Below, piece by piece: positions 6,121-10,061 of a DNA stretch of 10,061 bases. Position 1 is the stretch's first letter. Every line of letters begins with the position of its first letter. Origin of the DNA: Candidatus Margulisiibacteriota bacterium. GTDB lineage: Bacteria; Margulisbacteria; WOR-1; O2-12-FULL-45-9. The notes under the pieces were generated by a model, which worked only from the letters and a program-made list of their open reading frames with translations, did no database searches and had not been told where the DNA came from. Made by a program: the position numbers and the translations under genes. Location: contig JAQTLJ010000031.1 of the NCBI GenBank assembly GCA_028714935.1, positions 1-10,061 on the forward strand, written 5' to 3'.

Positions 6121-9100
6121 ATGGTACCAACAACTGAAATCGGCAGAACCAGATTGTTTATACGCGAGAGTTTATCCCCCCGCTTGACCGATTTTTATGC
6201 CGGCCGGGGCCTTGCCAACCGGCGGATACTGGCGCACAATCTCCAGCATCTCAACGTCGGAGAACAGGACCGGCTGCTCGATCTGCTCGTCCAGCGGGGA
6301 ATTTTAAAAGGCCGCTTCCGGGCTGACCTGGCTTCGCTTGACCAGGTTGAAGAATTCATGCTCTCCGGCCGGGTGACCGCGGCCAAGTTTAACGCCCTCT
6401 CGGATGGTCTGCAGGAGATCTTCCCGGGGACCGCGGAGATCATTACCAATCTTTCTTACGGCATCTTTCAGGCGCAGGAATCTTTCCTGACCCGCGCGCT
6501 CGCCAGCCAGGCGGGCAGTATTTCCCTCAACCTGGCCCTTGGCCTGGGGGTCGCCTCCGCCGGCGTGATCGGCGCGACGCTCCTCGGCATTCCCGCCACT
6601 TACCTTTTAGGCGCCGGCACCGTCTACAGCGTTATCTCCGCCACACTCCTCAACCGGGTCAACCCCCACTCCTGGGCGGGGAAGATCTGCAAATTCGGCA
6701 GCATGCTTTTGCCGTTCGTTTTAACCGCGAATTTACTCGTCGGCAGTTATGTCACTTTCAAGTCCGGTTTCATGTTTATTGACGCCATGCAGAAATACCT
6801 GGGCTACGCCGCAATCGGCGGTCTGGCCATCGGCGGCCTGGCAACCCTGGCAATATCAGCTAGAGATATTTTCAGAACCTGGCGGTCCAATATGGGCTAC
6901 CTGCGCCCGCTCGGCAAGTGGCACATCGCCAAGAACATGCTCCTGGCCAACACGAAAGTGTTTTCCGGCATCAACTACCTCTCTTACCGTATCCTGCTCT
7001 TCTCGGCTTTCGCTATCGGCGCCGGCGTCTTTCATTTTTCCGGCGCGTCCACGCTCGCCCTGGCCGGCCTCGGCATCGGCGCAGCGGCCAGGTTCGGCTT
7101 GCCGCTTCTCTCCCGCTACGTGCCCAAATTGCGGCGGGAAAGAATGACCGAATGGGTCGCTGATAAAGCCGCGGCGGCCGTGGACTGGGTAAATTCAAAA
7201 ACGGTCACCCTGGCTGATGGTCGGGAACTACAGATCTCCGGGAAAAAAGGCTCTGACAACCTGATCGTCATTGAAGTGAATAACGGCCAGAAATTACTCT
7301 CCTTTAAAGTTGACCTAAAAGACGGCAAAGCTCCGACCCGCAAAGAAGAGCTCGCTACCTTGCTCAAAAAGATCGGGGAGGACAACAATCTCAAGGCTGA
7401 TTATACGCCGGAAGTTGAAAAGGCTGTGCGCACGGTTTACAAGAGAGCCCAACGCCTTCACTTCCATCCGCTCGATAAAATGGTCATTGAGTATTTTGCC
7501 GGGATGCTCCTTAAATACGGCGCACTACTCGCGGCCACCCTCCCCTTCGTCGACTCACCGCTCGCTCTGTTCTTTGACCTGGCGACGGTCTACACCGGCG
7601 CCTGGACGATCTTCGCCGATTTCCATTCCGGCCACTCTTCGATCCTGTCGGCGCTCAACTGGAAGCGCTCCATGAACAACCCGGAAGACCTGCTGATCTC
7701 CGACGCTGACCGGCGGAACACCAGCCAGTTCTGCGCCCGAATGATCGCCTATGTCAACGACGTGCAGAGGAATTTTTCCAAGATCGTCAATATGCTCCTC
7801 ATGGAGTATCCGCACATGGAAGTCGAGTTTTGCGGCGAGCTAAACCCTTATGGTGGCCTCGGCGCCATCCGGCAGCTCCGCTCCGCTCGGGCATCCCATC
7901 TCCTGATCAAGCAATGGAGAGACCAGCTCTATTTGCGTTTCCACGCTTTTCATCTCAAGCTGCAGGCTCTCGACCCAAAAGACCCGCAATATGCAAACAG
8001 GGTTACTCAGGCTGCCAGGGAACTGGCTAAACTGCTCACCGAGCTCGGTGATCGTTATACCAAGCTCGACAACCCTGACCCGGCGAATCCCGTTAATTTT
8101 GTCCCGTTCCTAAGGAAACTGGTCGCGGACGACGCCAGCCGCCCAAAAGATGACTGGTGGTTTAATCTGACCGGCGAAGACCCGTTTGTCCGCCAGGGCT
8201 ACGAAGCGATCCGCGTCCGCGGCTTAAAATTCTACGAGATGGCCCGCGATTTCGAAGAGATGGCCCGGCTCGGCTTCGCCAAACATGAAGATCTCGCTTT
8301 CTTTACCAAAGAGCTGCTCGGCATCTTTTCCGTCGCTTTTAACCATGCCCAGAGAAGGCTGGAGTCCCTCGACGACAAATGCAACATGAAAACCGACAAC
8401 CTCGCCTGGACGGAAACGCATGTGGGAGACACACTCTACCAGGTCTGGCGGCTGGTGGTGACCGGGAAAGACACTTATGCTTTCCGCCCCGAGTTCATAC
8501 CGTCGACATATGTCAGGGTCAAAAATCCCAATTACAACCATTTGCCGGGCAACGCCGCCGAGAACCAGAAATATCTCTGGATCCGCCGGGAAGATTGGCT
8601 GGAGGTTCTTGGCCTCTCCCAGGCGATGAGCAACGATTACCAGCTGGTCAACAATACCCCCGGCAATATTGGGGATATTGAACAACCCATTGACATCAAA
8701 GCCGGTCACCATGAGTTGCGGGTCAGGGGGTTTTACTGCGATCTTGAGGTCCTCCCGCCTGGCCATCTGGTTGATTGGGAAGGAAATACCGTCCCGCCCA
8801 GCGATCTGGTTTGGGTGGCCGGCGCAGCCATGCCGCCGGCTTTTGACAGGAAATTCAAAACCTGGGCCAGCGGCCAGTATGGTAAGGATTATGCCGACTG
8901 GATCGAGAAACAGGGCCCTGGCGCCCTCTGGTTTATTGATGAACCGGAAGTCCTGGCTCTGGCCGCCAACGAAAATTACAATGTCTGCGATGAAGCTTAT
9001 ATCGTCATCAACACCGAACGGGAGCTTTCGGCCGAGATCAACCACACCGCCAAAAAAGACAAGATCATCAGGGTCGTCAATTACGACCGCTGGCAGGCGA

Positions 9101-10061
9101 GCTTTCCGAATCCCGACCCGTCCCGAAAGGTGGAATGGGTTAAAAGCTGGCGGCGGCAAGACGCATTTATCGGCCTCAGGTATGAGACGACCGACGGCCA
9201 AAAATTCAATCTCCCTTACCCGGAGAACCGGACGACGTTTATCCAGGGGACTGCCGGCGAGACCTGGATGCAGGCTTCCTACGGATTGATCAAAGGCAAG
9301 GTCATCGAAGTCTATTCCAAGGACGGCCGCAAGCTCGGCACGGTCAGCACCGAATGGCCGCACCACATGCACCCGGCAGAAAAGATCAAAGACGGCCGCA
9401 TTGAAATTGACGTCTTCCCGGAGCGGGTCGGCAAGGGGACCTGGCTGGTGGCCGACTACGGCGACAACTGTTATGATCCGAAGGACAAGAATCCGAGCCA
9501 GCCGTACAACCGCTACCGCTTCGCCTTTCTTGATTTCGACACCGAAGCCAAACAGGAATTCTGGCCCAACTTTATCGAGAAGATAGAACAGTCCCGCGGC
9601 GGCAAGCGCCTGACATTCACCACTCTGTCAACCAACTGCGAATCGTTCCCGTTCGACAAGAAATGGGCTGGCGTTAGCATGGCCGACGAGGCCGAAGTGC
9701 TGTCGGTCGACACTTCAGGCAAGATCTACTTTGATCCGCGCAACCGCAGCTGGTCGCCGGTCAAGGATGCCGACCATACTCATGAGATCAAAGGGACCCT
9801 GCTCCTGATGCGCGACAGCAACGGAGCGGAGCGGGTTGTTCCCCTGACCAATCTGCCGGGAAGTCTCTCCACCCTCCCCGAGGTGAGAAAGGTCATCAAC
9901 ATTGAAGAGCAGAACGGCAAACTGGTCTTTACCAAGCTCAGAAGGAAAGACCCGATCAAAGACCGGACCGAATTCATCTATTCGCTCAGGCCCGGCCTGC
10001 TGGAAGACGAGTCACAGCCGGAGTATAAACAGCTGAAATGGCTGCTCGACAAGCAAGACCT
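6121..10061 (+). CDS. Giant multi-pass membrane protein of unknown function (partial, 3' end outside window)
   Basis: An uninterrupted frame of 1313 codons continues past the right edge. No family was recognised. The first 125 residues are soluble-looking and helical. Hydrophobic segments follow near 133-157, 159-178, 192-213, 226-247, 285-305, 308-330 and 459-500 (one or two passes). A basic, strand-rich stretch at about 335-450 separates the last group from the rest. From about 500 the protein is hydrophilic: a helical part (about 515-760) and then a strand- and aromatic-rich part (about 765-1313) with many Trp, Tyr and Asp residues. No catalytic motif of a known glycosyltransferase or hydrolase is visible in the part present; such a domain could lie downstream. 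No signal peptide is seen. It starts 48 bases after the UDPGP-family stop, so it is probably co-transcribed. A role in using UDP-sugars for envelope or exported glycan is only inference. Confidence 0.8.
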   Translation, partial: MVPTTEIGRTRLFIRESLSPRLTDFYAGRGLANRRILAHNLQHLNVGEQDRLLDLLVQRGILKGRFRADLASLDQVEEFMLSGRVTAAKFNALSDGLQEIFPGTAEIITNLSYGIFQAQESFLTRALASQAGSISLNLALGLGVASAGVIGATLLGIPATYLLGAGTVYSVISATLLNRVNPHSWAGKICKFGSMLLPFVLTANLLVGSYVTFKSGFMFIDAMQKYLGYAAIGGLAIGGLATLAISARDIFRTWRSNMGYLRPLGKWHIAKNMLLANTKVFSGINYLSYRILLFSAFAIGAGVFHFSGASTLALAGLGIGAAARFGLPLLSRYVPKLRRERMTEWVADKAAAAVDWVNSKTVTLADGRELQISGKKGSDNLIVIEVNNGQKLLSFKVDLKDGKAPTRKEELATLLKKIGEDNNLKADYTPEVEKAVRTVYKRAQRLHFHPLDKMVIEYFAGMLLKYGALLAATLPFVDSPLALFFDLATVYTGAWTIFADFHSGHSSILSALNWKRSMNNPEDLLISDADRRNTSQFCARMIAYVNDVQRNFSKIVNMLLMEYPHMEVEFCGELNPYGGLGAIRQLRSARASHLLIKQWRDQLYLRFHAFHLKLQALDPKDPQYANRVTQAARELAKLLTELGDRYTKLDNPDPANPVNFVPFLRKLVADDASRPKDDWWFNLTGEDPFVRQGYEAIRVRGLKFYEMARDFEEMARLGFAKHEDLAFFTKELLGIFSVAFNHAQRRLESLDDKCNMKTDNLAWTETHVGDTLYQVWRLVVTGKDTYAFRPEFIPSTYVRVKNPNYNHLPGNAAENQKYLWIRREDWLEVLGLSQAMSNDYQLVNNTPGNIGDIEQPIDIKAGHHELRVRGFYCDLEVLPPGHLVDWEGNTVPPSDLVWVAGAAMPPAFDRKFKTWASGQYGKDYADWIEKQGPGALWFIDEPEVLALAANENYNVCDEAYIVINTERELSAEINHTAKKDKIIRVVNYDRWQASFPNPDPSRKVEWVKSWRRQDAFIGLRYETTDGQKFNLPYPENRTTFIQGTAGETWMQASYGLIKGKVIEVYSKDGRKLGTVSTEWPHHMHPAEKIKDGRIEIDVFPERVGKGTWLVADYGDNCYDPKDKNPSQPYNRYRFAFLDFDTEAKQEFWPNFIEKIEQSRGGKRLTFTTLSTNCESFPFDKKWAGVSMADEAEVLSVDTSGKIYFDPRNRSWSPVKDADHTHEIKGTLLLMRDSNGAERVVPLTNLPGSLSTLPEVRKVINIEEQNGKLVFTKLRRKDPIKDRTEFIYSLRPGLLEDESQPEYKQLKWLLDKQD

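Noticed and set aside
8224..9372. Long open frame of 382 codons on the minus strand
   Set aside because: It lies wholly opposite the uninterrupted 1313-codon plus-strand frame, has no ribosome binding site and no recognisable domain. Long antisense frames are common opposite GC-rich third-position genes.

Overview
This is a gene-dense bacterial window of about 10 kb with roughly even base composition and two blocks reading away from an AT-rich spacer at about 3024-3092. No RNA gene, mobile element, tandem repeat or CRISPR array was seen. The lineage cannot be fixed from sequence alone. The large unrecognised proteins, a eukaryote-type UDP-sugar pyrophosphorylase relative and several starts without a Shine-Dalgarno suggest an uncultured candidate-phylum bacterium (Margulisbacteria/WOR-1-like or Omnitrophota-like). 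That is a guess.

Left block (minus strand, 3023 down to 1): a 135-residue beta-rich protein, a glycoside hydrolase family 26 enzyme, a MalF-type sugar ABC permease, and the start of a MalG-type permease that leaves the window at base 1. The first and last gene pairs each overlap by four bases (ATGA), so this reads as one operon for uptake and cleavage of a beta-linked oligosaccharide. The MalG-type gene is the most striking. A normal first transmembrane helix ending in a typical permease motif is followed by at least 200 residues of beta-propeller-like sequence, where an ordinary family member has a short outer loop. No binding protein or ATPase gene lies in the window.

Right block (plus strand, 3093 to the end): a small degenerate GNAT-like acetyltransferase, an 815-residue protein of the UDP-glucose pyrophosphorylase (UDPGP) family with altered catalytic loops and a long extra C-terminal region, and an open frame of at least 1313 codons for an unrecognised membrane protein that runs off the right edge. 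The spacing (about 49 bases each) suggests an operon.

The spacer holds a perfect 8-bp inverted repeat with a 3-base centre, placed between -10-like elements for both blocks. This suggests a shared operator that co-regulates sugar import and hydrolysis on one side with UDP-sugar and membrane-associated glycan work on the other. That functional link is inference. The parts with the best chance of being undescribed are the propeller-in-permease architecture and the pairing of an unusual UDPGP-family protein with a giant membrane protein.
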